Below are positions 1 to 7,307 of a DNA stretch of 41,462 nucleotides, in pieces (position 1 is the stretch's first letter; every line of letters begins with the position of its first letter). The stretch is from Halolamina rubra (GTDB lineage: Archaea > Halobacteriota > Halobacteria > Halobacteriales > Haloferacaceae), in the NCBI RefSeq assembly GCF_000739555.1, contig NZ_BBJN01000016.1, positions 1 through 41,462 on the forward strand. Direction: 5' to 3'. The position numbers and the translations under genes are program-made. The notes under the pieces are model-generated. The model was not told the origin of the DNA. It worked only from the letters and a program-made list of their open reading frames with translations, and did no database searches.

Positions 1-748
1 CCTTGCCGAGTTTGGCTGACGGGGCGGGTTCGTCGGCTGCAGGGTAGTCGTCTGCGGGGAATATTTCGAGGGCGATCCCGACGTCCGGATCGACGGCGTG
101 GCCGACCATCCGGGCTCCTCGGAGACCCATCTCCTCCTGGACGGTGGCGGCGTAGTGAACCGTTGCGTCCGTCTCGGTTGCTCGAGCCACGGCGACGAGG
201 ATCGCCAGGGCGATCCGGTCGTCAAGCGCACGCCCCGTTATCCGGCCGTTCGACAGGTGTTCGTACTCACGGTCCCACGTCGCGAAGTCGCCGGGTTCGA
301 CGTTCAACGCTGCGACCGCCTCTCGGGAGTCTGCGCCAACGTCGATCGCGAGTGACTGCTCGTCGACGGTCTCCTTCTCCTCCTCACTCATGTAGTGGCG
401 AGACTTCGGCCCGATGACGCCGAGGACGTCGTCCGGGCCGACCACGACTCGCTGGCCAGGGAAGTTACCCTTGTAGTGGCCAGCGAGTTTCGTGTACTCC
501 AAGAAGCCATCGTCGGTGACGTCGTCCACGAGCAGGGCCAGTTCGTCCGTGTGGGCCGCGAGCATCACTTCGAGGGCGTCGTCGGTTGCTCCCTCACTGG
601 TCGCGACGACGTTGCCCTGCGCGTCGCGGTCGATTGTGTCGACGTAGTCCTCGATTCGCTCAACGAACGCGTCGGCGACATCGTACTCGTTACTCGGCGC
701 CCCCCGCGCCGACACGAACGCTTCCAAGTCGGCCTCGTCGATCTCCAT
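1..748 (-). CDS. M42-family metallo-aminopeptidase, 3' end cut off by the window edge
   Basis: This is a dinuclear-metal aminopeptidase/endoglucanase-M family (M42) enzyme that would trim short peptides in the cytoplasm. I read the minus strand from the ATG at 748; the frame stays open to base 1, so about 249 residues are present and roughly the last third is missing. The visible family marks are the His-x-Asp metal motif AAHTDEL (His66, Asp68), the LDDRIA segment with the bridging Asp at about 176-177, and the VQEEMGLRGA segment with Glu205/Glu206, one the catalytic base and one a metal ligand. It lies 106 bases beyond the end of the M55 D-aminopeptidase on the same strand. It therefore may be co-expressed with it, although a weak T-rich element around 770-780 could be its own promoter. 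Family assignment is firm; the exact peptide substrate is unknown. Confidence 0.9.
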   Translation of the reverse strand, partial: MEIDEADLEAFVSARGAPSNEYDVADAFVERIEDYVDTIDRDAQGNVVATSEGATDDALEVMLAAHTDELALLVDDVTDDGFLEYTKLAGHYKGNFPGQRVVVGPDDVLGVIGPKSRHYMSEEEKETVDEQSLAIDVGADSREAVAALNVEPGDFATWDREYEHLSNGRITGRALDDRIALAILVAVARATETDATVHYAATVQEEMGLRGARMVGHAVDPDVGIALEIFPADDYPAADEPAPSAKLGK

Positions 749-854
749 GGGGGCTGATGGGGGACTGCCCGCAAAACAGTCCGGGTCTAAGCAAGCCACA
801 GCGACAGACGCCCCTCGTCGGCAGTACGTCGAGACGACGCCGCACGCTGTCTGG

Positions 855-1697
855 CTATCCGTAGTGTTCGTCCGTCCCTGAGCCACCGGCACGGAGCATT
901 CCGACCGTTGCATCGTACGCATCGGAATAGGCCTCAGCAGTCACGGCTGTCCGACGGCCGTCTAGGCGGTCGACACCCGGTACGCCCGCGGCGCTTCCCG
1001 CTTGGTTCGTCGTCGCCCACGAAGCCGTGATCGTCACCGGCCCTTCAGCTTGGGCCGGCGAGAGGGCTCCGTCCGCAGCCCGTTCCACGGCTCGACAACT
1101 GGCCGCAGTGATCGCTGGCTGCGTGGCCGCGGCCGGGCGACACCGGGCACTGAAACGGTCAATCCCCTCTTTCACTTGCACCGTCTCGGGGGATGTGAGT
1201 TCGTCGTGCGCCTCGGTAACTGTCGCGTCGTCACCAGTAACGAGACCGACCGGGACGCCAAGCGACCCCGCAAGCCGTGCGTTCCACCCGAGTTCACCGA
1301 CTTCGGTGTCGTCGACCCAGAGCGACTGCAGAGCGTGCCCAAAGAAGGTATGATTGAGGACGGCTTCGGGGGTGCCGGCCTTCGCGTGGTAGCCGACGAA
1401 CAGTGCGACGCCGAACTCGTCAGTGAGCCCCTCCATCATCGATCGTGGCTTCGTGTTGCCGCGGATCAGATCGGCCCGATCGTCGAGCCGCTCGCGGTCG
1501 AGATTCCGCATCGACGAGTGGGAGTCGTTGACCAGTACGTCGTCGGCGCCGGCATCGACTGCACCCTCGACTGCGGCGTTGACATCGCCGTGGAGCAGAT
1601 CGACGCCGCGCTCGTACTCTGGTTCGCCCTTCACGACGTCTTCGGCCGCGGCGACGCCGGTGATTCCCTCCATGTCCGCCGAGATGAACACCTTCAT
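855..1697 (-). CDS. dppA: M55-family D-aminopeptidase, DppA-like
   Basis: A zinc D-aminopeptidase of the M55 family, which releases N-terminal D-amino acids such as D-Ala from D-Ala-D-Ala in the cytoplasm. The open frame reaches up to 1736, but I place the start at the ATG at 1697. The protein then opens with the family's beta strand MKVFISADMEG, and a TATA-like box sits about 25 bases upstream. With this start, Asp8, Glu10, His60 and His104 fall at the positions I remember for the metal ligands of Bacillus subtilis DppA. His116 matches the catalytic His, and Glu135 in the GELGWNA stretch matches the last ligand. The length (280 aa) is normal. It lies downstream of the PLP decarboxylase gene and near a Dpp importer, as in the Bacillus dpp operon. 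The symbol dppA is used here in the Bacillus sense, not for the binding protein. Confidence 0.92.
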   Translation of the reverse strand: MKVFISADMEGITGVAAAEDVVKGEPEYERGVDLLHGDVNAAVEGAVDAGADDVLVNDSHSSMRNLDRERLDDRADLIRGNTKPRSMMEGLTDEFGVALFVGYHAKAGTPEAVLNHTFFGHALQSLWVDDTEVGELGWNARLAGSLGVPVGLVTGDDATVTEAHDELTSPETVQVKEGIDRFSARCRPAAATQPAITAASCRAVERAADGALSPAQAEGPVTITASWATTNQAGSAAGVPGVDRLDGRRTAVTAEAYSDAYDATVGMLRAGGSGTDEHYG

Positions 1698-1719
1698 CGG
1701 TACAGTGATGGGATCCTCC

Positions 1720-1736
1720 TCAAAATAAGTGTACAC
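1720..1736 (-). promoter_or_regulatory. Promoter of the D-aminopeptidase gene with an 8-bp palindrome
   Basis: On the minus strand a TTATTTTGA element (1728-1720) lies 23-31 bases before the ATG at 1697, the right spacing for a haloarchaeal TATA box driving a leaderless mRNA. Directly upstream of it, where TFB would bind, is the perfect palindrome GTGTACAC (1729-1736). This suggests the gene is transcribed separately from the decarboxylase gene that ends at 1758 and may be under repressor or activator control. The assignment is by position and composition only. Confidence 0.5.
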
Positions 1737-1757
1737 ACCCGCATGCTTGGACGGGGA

Positions 1758-3086
1758 TCAGTTCGTGGTCGCGTTCTCGACTTCCGTCAAGTCGGTAGGG
1801 ATCCGGTCCAGACCGAGGATGTCGGCACAAGTCTCGCGTTCTCTGATGAGGTCGATACCGCCATCGACACGTCGCATGACTACTGCCGGCTTGGGGTCGG
1901 CGTTCGTGTGTGAAGCGTCACCGATCGAGTATGCGCCGACCCGATTCAGCGACACCACGTCGCCCGCGCTGAGCTCAGGGAGGGTGACACCCTCTCGATG
2001 TACGTCCCCGGTGTAACACAGCGGGCCGACGATATCGTACTCTCGTTCCGGGCCTTCCGCTGTCAGTGCCTGTACGGGATGGGGCCAGTGACTCGAGACG
2101 AGGTTCGTCCCGGCGTCGAGGACTGCGAACGTTGCATACGGCGTCTCCTTTACCGATCCTACTGTCGTTACGAGGCTTGCTGCACTGGCAACGAGCCGAC
2201 GCCCGGGTTCAAGGAACAGGTGAGGTTCGGGGAGGTCGTGGGTGGCGGCCGCGTCGCGGATGGCTCGGCCGAGCGCCGCCAGTACGTCGGCGGTTTCCGG
2301 GACGGCCTCGTCGTAGGCAACGGGGAAGCCGCCACCTAAGTCCAGTACGTCGATCGTTGTACCCGTCTCCGCACGGATATCGGCAGCGAACGCCAGCATT
2401 TCGCGAGCGGCGACGACGTACGGCTCTGTACTCCGGAGTTGACTCCCGATGTGTAACTGGATCCCGGCCAGTTCAATCCGATCACATGCGGCCGCCGATC
2501 TGGCAACGTCCATTGCTCGCCCGGATGCGACGTCTAACCCGAACTTGCTTTCGTGAGTCGCTGTCGCGATGTCGGGGTGCGTCGGGACATCCATCGACGG
2601 ATTGGTCCGGACGAGTACACGCGGGTGGGTATTCGTTTCCCCGGCGGCCTCGATAACCCGTTCCAGTTCCGCCGCGTTATCCACGAGTAGATACTCGACT
2701 CCCGCCTCGAGCGCACGTTCGATATCATCTGGTCGTCGATTCATGCCGGTGAGGAGAATATCGGCCGGAGCGAATCCAGCGCGGGTACAGGCGTCGAACT
2801 CACATCGTGCGTAGGCTTCGGCCGAACAGCCCGCGTCGCGGAGGACCGAAAGAACGGCGAGGTTGTAGTTCGCCTTGGCAGCGAAGTGGACGGTCGTATC
2901 TGGATAGTGTTCGTCGAGTGCGTTTCGCAGATCACGGTAGTTCTGCCGGAGTTCAGTTTCGTCGAGCACGAACAGCGGGGATCCGTACTCTGTAAGCAAG
3001 CCCTCTCCCTGCCCTTCGAGCCAAGCACCCTGACTCGAACCCACTTCTGGCCTCGCGATGGACCTGTTTCGACCCTTGTCGGTCAT
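1758..3086 (-). CDS. Fold-type III PLP decarboxylase, diaminopimelate decarboxylase-like
   Basis: A PLP-dependent enzyme of the alanine-racemase/DAP-decarboxylase barrel family. I take the ATG at 3086 (442 aa); the frame extends to 3182 but that stretch has no family similarity that I can see. Visible marks are the PLP lysine in FAAKANYN (Lys71), the HIGSQ motif, the glycine-rich DLGGGFP phosphate loop, EPGRR near the PLP phosphate, and CYTGD, the counterpart of the catalytic CESGD motif of DAP decarboxylases. It is not next to dapA/B/D/F as a biosynthetic lysA would be. Instead it sits between a D-aminopeptidase and a murein-type carboxypeptidase. I infer a catabolic role, for example decarboxylating meso-diaminopimelate to lysine, or acting on another D-centre amino acid. 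The altered CYTGD motif leaves the substrate open. Confidence 0.85.
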   Translation of the reverse strand: MTDKGRNRSIARPEVGSSQGAWLEGQGEGLLTEYGSPLFVLDETELRQNYRDLRNALDEHYPDTTVHFAAKANYNLAVLSVLRDAGCSAEAYARCEFDACTRAGFAPADILLTGMNRRPDDIERALEAGVEYLLVDNAAELERVIEAAGETNTHPRVLVRTNPSMDVPTHPDIATATHESKFGLDVASGRAMDVARSAAACDRIELAGIQLHIGSQLRSTEPYVVAAREMLAFAADIRAETGTTIDVLDLGGGFPVAYDEAVPETADVLAALGRAIRDAAATHDLPEPHLFLEPGRRLVASAASLVTTVGSVKETPYATFAVLDAGTNLVSSHWPHPVQALTAEGPEREYDIVGPLCYTGDVHREGVTLPELSAGDVVSLNRVGAYSIGDASHTNADPKPAVVMRRVDGGIDLIRERETCADILGLDRIPTDLTEVENATTN

Positions 3087-3216
3087 GGAACTGTGGTTTC
3101 CCAGACCGGGCAAAGGCATTGCCCCTTGCATGCTGGGTCCGCTCATTTCGGCTACCGCCGATTCGTGACAATAACCATTCAAAATTGTTAATCCATGTAC
3201 TGCATTATGTCGTCAC
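3087..3216. promoter_or_regulatory. Divergent promoter region between the decarboxylase and HTH_10 regulator
   Basis: This 130-base region separates two divergent genes. It holds a perfect 6-bp inverted repeat, GGGCAA (3108-3113) and TTGCCC (3119-3124) with a 5-base spacer, located 22-38 bases before the decarboxylase ATG. That is where its TATA/BRE would be, so it could be an operator. On the plus strand an A/T-rich stretch (AAAATTGTTAAT, 3181-3192) lies 25-36 bases before the regulator ATG at 3217 and is the best candidate TATA region for it. Binding by the neighbouring regulator is an inference. Confidence 0.4.
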
Positions 3217-3951
3217 ATGAGCATCACGCATGTTAACGAGGAACCCAGCTCCGGGAGGGATTATCAACAGGTCAAAATGAGCCTGTGGCACTCCGGGTGC
3301 TGGACCCTCCAAACGACGGACGCCCATCCAAAGACGCACATCATCGAAAAATCACTGTACCCAGCAAACGATATCATCAAGGGTGATTTTATCCTAATCA
3401 CCAAGGGCGATACGTCGATGGACGAGTTCATCGCCGCGATCGACGAGTCGGCTGTCGTCAACAACGTTGCTGTACTGAAGCAGTCAGATGAACGGGCGCG
3501 GGTCGTCGTCAATTACGCCAGTGAGAGTAGTATCGTGCCAGAGATCGTCCGGTCCGAGTTCATGCCAATCGCGCCTGTCCATATTACTGAAGGAAAAGAG
3601 CACTGGCGCGTAATGGTCCAGGTGGACGCTCTCAGTGATGTGCTGGAGTCGTTGCGGTCGGAGTACGACGTCGAAGTGGACGCTATCGAACAGGTCGACC
3701 CGACTGAGGGATTGATGTTTGCGGATGTGGTTAACAGTATTTCGGAGAACCTCTCACCCAGACAGCGGGAAGTCCTCTTCAACGCACGCGACGAGGGATA
3801 CTACAACTGGCCTCGTGACGTCTCGGCAAACGATATCGCCGAGAACGCTGGCGTCAGTGGTCCCACGTTCCTCGAACACCTTCGACAGGGAGAGCAAAAG
3901 ATCATCCACAGGGTGCTTGATGAGATTCAGATCCGACAGAAACGTCTCTGA
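3217..3951 (+). CDS. HTH_10 (Bat-like) transcriptional regulator
   Basis: A haloarchaeal DNA-binding regulator of the bacterio-opsin-activator HTH_10 family, 244 aa. The C-terminal domain (about residues 185-235) starts with LSPRQREVL and continues through the two conserved aromatic/Pro stretches (EGYYNWPR) and a predicted recognition helix (AENAGVSGPTFLEHLRQGE). The N-terminal 170 residues form two similar alpha/beta halves of the kind thought to sense small ligands in this family. The start at 3217 has an A/T-rich element upstream; an internal Met at residue 21 is a possible alternative start. It is divergent from the decarboxylase gene and 10 bases before the convergent end of the S13 carboxypeptidase gene, in the middle of the peptide/D-amino-acid block. 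It is the obvious candidate for its local regulator. Confidence 0.9.
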   Translation: MSITHVNEEPSSGRDYQQVKMSLWHSGCWTLQTTDAHPKTHIIEKSLYPANDIIKGDFILITKGDTSMDEFIAAIDESAVVNNVAVLKQSDERARVVVNYASESSIVPEIVRSEFMPIAPVHITEGKEHWRVMVQVDALSDVLESLRSEYDVEVDAIEQVDPTEGLMFADVVNSISENLSPRQREVLFNARDEGYYNWPRDVSANDIAENAGVSGPTFLEHLRQGEQKIIHRVLDEIQIRQKRL

Positions 3952-3961
3952 AGAGACAGCC

Positions 3962-5287
3962 TCAGTCAGCGTAGTCCGCGAGCCACCGAACAAAGGCGTT
4001 CTGTACCGTCCTTGCTTTATCACTCCCCCCCTGAGTAAGTCCGCCGTGTAGTACGCTGAAGATTACGTCCGGTTCCGTCTCCCGGCGAACGACCCCTGAG
4101 AGCGCACTCGTTCCCGTGATTGTACCAGTTTTTGCTGCGACGGGAACCCCTTCGAGACGCGAATCCAACGTTCCGGTACCCGGTGTAGGTAGCGAGTCGA
4201 AGAAGGCGGACCGCCAAGGTTGGTCGTCAACCCACCTGAGATGGGCGACGATAGCCTTTGCAGGGACGAGGTTGTATCTGGATAATCCCGAGCCGTCACG
4301 GATACGGACCGTCTCAGTCCCAAGCGAGTCGAAATGTTTCTCTACCAGTGACTCCCATCCACTCCAAGTACCGTCACCAGTCGCTTCGTGAGCCACCCTT
4401 CGGGCAATCTGCTCAGCGATGAAGTTGTCAGAAGGGACGTTCATCTCCCTGACGAGTTCTCGCAATGGAGAGGAATCCACCCGTGCGAAAACGGATGGAT
4501 CGCTAGCTGCTTGCCTATCGTCAGCCCTATCGCGTACCCGGACTTTCCCCTCGATTTCGACGCCGGCTTCGTCAAGTGCTTCTTGAAAGGCTAGCCCGGT
4601 GTGTCGTTCCGGGGAAGGAACGGGAACAGATTCTTCGATCGGTGTGGCTTCAGGTGGAACTGCTCCTTTGACGGTTATCGTTCCTGTATCCGAATCAGTG
4701 AATATCTGTAGATCGTCCTCGACAGCTGTTCCATCGACTGTCACGGTGGCAGCTATCTCGATCGTCGGTGTTTCCGGCTGGACAGAAATCGATGGATCAC
4801 CCGCGTTCGAGGTTACAGTAACGGTGACTTGGTTCCGATTGAGTGCGACTGCACTGCTTCGAGCGCCGTAGTAGTACCGAGTATCACCCCACGTCCACCC
4901 TGGTCCGACCTCCCCGTCCGGGAACATGGTTCCGTCAATGACGATGTCTCCTGTAACTCGGGATATCTGCCGAGTAACGTCCGCAGCGAGGTTCGAAAGC
5001 ACCGACTGATCCAGATCGGGGGCACCGTCTCCGACGAGCACGATATCGCCATCGACGTCACCGTTCTCGGGTTCCGGTCCGAGCACCTGTGTCTCAAACT
5101 GCCAGTCTGGGCCGAGGTACTCTAAGGCTAGCCCGGCTGTGACGAGTTTCGTGTTCGAAGCGGGTGCGAGGGCACGATCCGGCGTGTTCTGAACGAGCCG
5201 GTCACCGGATGACCGTTCGACTGCGAGGACAGATAGTGACGCTCCGGGGAGTTGCAGATCGCTGACTGCGGAGGGGACGTCCGTCAT
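3962..5287 (-). CDS. dacB: S13 D-alanyl-D-alanine carboxypeptidase (PBP4/DacB-like), no signal peptide
   Basis: A penicillin-binding-protein type serine DD-peptidase of family S13 that cleaves the terminal D-Ala-D-Ala bond (or DD cross-links) of peptidoglycan peptides. All three active-site motifs are present: SxxK as SNTK (Ser44, Lys47), SxN as SDN (286-288) and KTG (386-388), plus the family stretch DGSGLSRYN. The start is the ATG at 5287 (441 aa), set by a clear Shine-Dalgarno GGAGG eight bases upstream; the frame itself extends to 5332. Neither start gives a hydrophobic, Tat or Sec signal, although bacterial PBP4 is exported. The protein therefore looks cytoplasmic and may work on imported peptides. 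It is divergent from the Dpp importer. Haloarchaea have no murein of their own, so the role is likely catabolic. An alternative is a related D-aminopeptidase or esterase activity. Confidence 0.92.
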   Translation of the reverse strand: MTDVPSAVSDLQLPGASLSVLAVERSSGDRLVQNTPDRALAPASNTKLVTAGLALEYLGPDWQFETQVLGPEPENGDVDGDIVLVGDGAPDLDQSVLSNLAADVTRQISRVTGDIVIDGTMFPDGEVGPGWTWGDTRYYYGARSSAVALNRNQVTVTVTSNAGDPSISVQPETPTIEIAATVTVDGTAVEDDLQIFTDSDTGTITVKGAVPPEATPIEESVPVPSPERHTGLAFQEALDEAGVEIEGKVRVRDRADDRQAASDPSVFARVDSSPLRELVREMNVPSDNFIAEQIARRVAHEATGDGTWSGWESLVEKHFDSLGTETVRIRDGSGLSRYNLVPAKAIVAHLRWVDDQPWRSAFFDSLPTPGTGTLDSRLEGVPVAAKTGTITGTSALSGVVRRETEPDVIFSVLHGGLTQGGSDKARTVQNAFVRWLADYAD

Positions 5288-5295
5288 GCTGCATT

Positions 5296-5300
5296 CCTCC
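5296..5300 (-). promoter_or_regulatory. Shine-Dalgarno site deciding the S13 carboxypeptidase start
   Basis: On the minus strand GGAGG (5300-5296) ends eight bases before the ATG at 5287. Most genes in this window lack such a site, so this transcript probably has a 5' leader, and the upstream in-frame ATG at 5332 is unlikely to be the start. Confidence 0.6.
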
Positions 5301-5381
5301 GCCTCAACTCGGTGTATCGAGCGACTGGCCAAAATCGGTACGCGATCATAGTTGCCCGCTGGGTGAGCGAATGGGTAGTCG

Positions 5382-5394
5382 TCACAGGCTGTGA
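5382..5394. promoter_or_regulatory. 13-bp palindrome between carboxypeptidase and importer genes
   Basis: TCACAG-G-CTGTGA is a perfect odd-length palindrome (arms 5382-5387 and 5389-5394). It lies about 95 bases before the carboxypeptidase start and about 150 bases before the binding-protein start, inside the 259-base divergent gap. This placement suits a regulator that controls the carboxypeptidase side or both sides. No protein can be assigned from sequence. Confidence 0.4.
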
Positions 5395-5421
5395 ATAGTT
5401 GGAGTCGTTGTAAATGGCGAT

Positions 5422-5470
5422 CCTAGTATGAGTAAGTGCAATCAGTCGTCGGTTGACGCTCCCTAGTATG
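5422..5470. repeat. Pair of 9-bp direct repeats upstream of the importer operon
   Basis: CCTAGTATG occurs at 5422-5430 and again at 5462-5470, so the copies start 40 bases apart, close to four helical turns. Both lie upstream of the binding-protein gene in the same divergent gap as the palindrome and the inverted repeat. They could be tandem activator sites. Both contain CTAG, a tetranucleotide that is often rare in prokaryotic genomes. Confidence 0.35.
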
Positions 5471-5498
5471 CTAGCCACTACCTTCATTGATTCTGTTA

Positions 5499-5528
5499 GG
5501 AACCATTGGGACAGTACCGCATGGTTCC
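5499..5528. promoter_or_regulatory. Inverted repeat operator candidate before the Dpp importer
   Basis: GGAACCAT (5499-5506) and ATGGTTCC (5521-5528) form a perfect 8-bp inverted repeat with a 14-base spacer, the arm centres being 22 bases (two helical turns) apart on the same face of the helix. It ends 18 bases before the binding-protein ATG at 5547, so it overlaps the expected transcription start. I favour a dimeric regulator operator. An RNA hairpin in a short 5' leader is the alternative. Confidence 0.5.
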
Positions 5529-5546
5529 CCCATGTGATTACCCACA

Positions 5547-7265
5547 ATGACCGACGATAACTTCAACCGACGGAAATTCCTCAGTATGACTGGGGCGACA
5601 GGTGGTATCGCATTCCTGGCAGGTTGCGGAGGGCAGAACACGGCGGACGATGGAACCCCCGAACCGTCACCAAACCCAGGCACCGGTGACGGCACTGACT
5701 CAACAGAGAGTCCAAACTCCCGGGTGGGCGGGACCTTCGTTGGGGCAACTAGCGAGGACGCACCAACGCTCGACCCACGGATGAACGAGCTGGCCTGGGC
5801 CAACTCGTTCCTTCACTACGTGTTCGACACGCTGATGACTGTCAGCCCCGATGGGGGTGAGATCGTCCCACACCTGGCAGAATCCGAACCCACGGAAGTT
5901 GACGAGACGACGTTCGACTTCAAGCTCCGAGAGGGCGTCATGTTCCATAACGGTACGGAGCTGACCGCGGAGGACGTTGCGTACTCGTTCAATTGGGTCC
6001 TGAACCCTGACAATGCCTCGCCAAACCGGGCCGCCGTGTCGTTCATTGACTCCGTGGAGGCGACGGACACCTACACGGTCCGGTTCAACCTGAAGTATCC
6101 GTACGCGTTGTTCAAGCTCACGCTCGCCGGAATGAACGCGGCAATCGTCCCGCAAGGGGCGGCCGAGGAAATGGGGCCCGAAGAGTTCGGCAATAACCCC
6201 ATTGGGACAGGGCCCTTCCAATTCGCCGAGCACGAGTCGGCGTCTCACGTTCTGTTGGAGCGGTATACGGACTACTTCCTCGAAGCGCCAAACATCGAGG
6301 AGTACCGAATGCGGATCGTCCCGGAACCCCAAGTGCAGTTCGTCGAGCTGGCGACAGGGGAGCTTCACGAGGCAAGCGTCCCCAAGAACTTGATTCAGAA
6401 GGCACGGGACGAGTCCAATATCACCACGAAGACCATCTCACAGCTTGACTACAACGGGCTCATGTTCAACGCGATGCGGGAGCCCTTCAACAACCGGAAG
6501 GTCCGGGAGGCGATGCAGTACCTCGTCGACTACGACGATATGCTCCAAACGACGAAGGGCGAACTCGGGAGCCGGTCCTACGGCTTCATGCCCAAATCGG
6601 TCAACGAGGGATGGGATCTCCCTTGGGAGGAGTGGGACGACCAATACTACCCCGAACGGGACCCTGAGCGAGCCCAGGAGCTTCTTGAAGAAGCTGGCTA
6701 CGGTGACGGGTTCGACAAGACCATCCACATGTCCTCGCTGGCGTCGGCACAGTTCAAGAATATGGCGGTGATGTTACAGAACGAACTCAACAACATCGGC
6801 ATCGACTCCGAAGTGCAGGAGGTGACGATCGGCCAGTGGCTCAACGACCTCGATACGGGCGAGTTCGACGTCACGATCTACGGTTGGGCTGGCGGACAGG
6901 ACCCGGACGGATTCTTCTACTACCTGTTCCGTGACCTCCGGAATGACGAGGGAGGCCTCTCGGAAGGGATTGCAGGCAATGCCTCCGCCTCGTTCCTCTA
7001 TCAGAACGACGAGGTCAGTGACTCCCGAATGCAGGAGGTCGACGAGAAGATCCGACGGGCGAGGCGGATCCAAGACCGGGAGGAGCGCCGAGAACTATAC
7101 ATTGATCTCGCCGAATTCTGGCAGGGCCAGTACCCGCACATCCCGGTGTACTCGGAGCAGTCGATGCTCGCGTGGAGAAATAGCGTTGAAAACTACGAAC
7201 CGACTGCCTTCCTGGAACAACCACTTATCAACCAGTGGAACAACGCGTACCTCTCTGACGGGTAA
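5547..7265 (+). CDS. Family 5 peptide-binding lipoprotein of an ABC importer
   Basis: The extracytoplasmic substrate-binding protein (SBP_bac_5, DppA/OppA type) of a dipeptide/oligopeptide ABC importer, 572 aa. The N-terminus carries a twin-arginine signal (NRRKFLSM) followed by a hydrophobic stretch and the lipobox LAGC. It should therefore be Tat-exported and lipid-anchored, with an acidic, Pro/Ser/Thr-rich linker (residues 30-60) before the folded domain. The body has the family's early TLDPR segment, the FxLREGVxFHNG motif near residue 130, the GTGPF motif near 222, and a long two-lobe fold to the C-terminus. The next gene, a permease, starts 42 bases later. Family 5 proteins bind peptides, nickel, sugars or murein tripeptide. 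The neighbouring D-peptide enzymes make short or D-containing peptides the best guess. Confidence 0.93.
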   Translation: MTDDNFNRRKFLSMTGATGGIAFLAGCGGQNTADDGTPEPSPNPGTGDGTDSTESPNSRVGGTFVGATSEDAPTLDPRMNELAWANSFLHYVFDTLMTVSPDGGEIVPHLAESEPTEVDETTFDFKLREGVMFHNGTELTAEDVAYSFNWVLNPDNASPNRAAVSFIDSVEATDTYTVRFNLKYPYALFKLTLAGMNAAIVPQGAAEEMGPEEFGNNPIGTGPFQFAEHESASHVLLERYTDYFLEAPNIEEYRMRIVPEPQVQFVELATGELHEASVPKNLIQKARDESNITTKTISQLDYNGLMFNAMREPFNNRKVREAMQYLVDYDDMLQTTKGELGSRSYGFMPKSVNEGWDLPWEEWDDQYYPERDPERAQELLEEAGYGDGFDKTIHMSSLASAQFKNMAVMLQNELNNIGIDSEVQEVTIGQWLNDLDTGEFDVTIYGWAGGQDPDGFFYYLFRDLRNDEGGLSEGIAGNASASFLYQNDEVSDSRMQEVDEKIRRARRIQDREERRELYIDLAEFWQGQYPHIPVYSEQSMLAWRNSVENYEPTAFLEQPLINQWNNAYLSDG

Positions 7266-7307
7266 GACAGCCCTCCACTCCACGTTCAACCAGACAACGA
7301 GCCCCCA

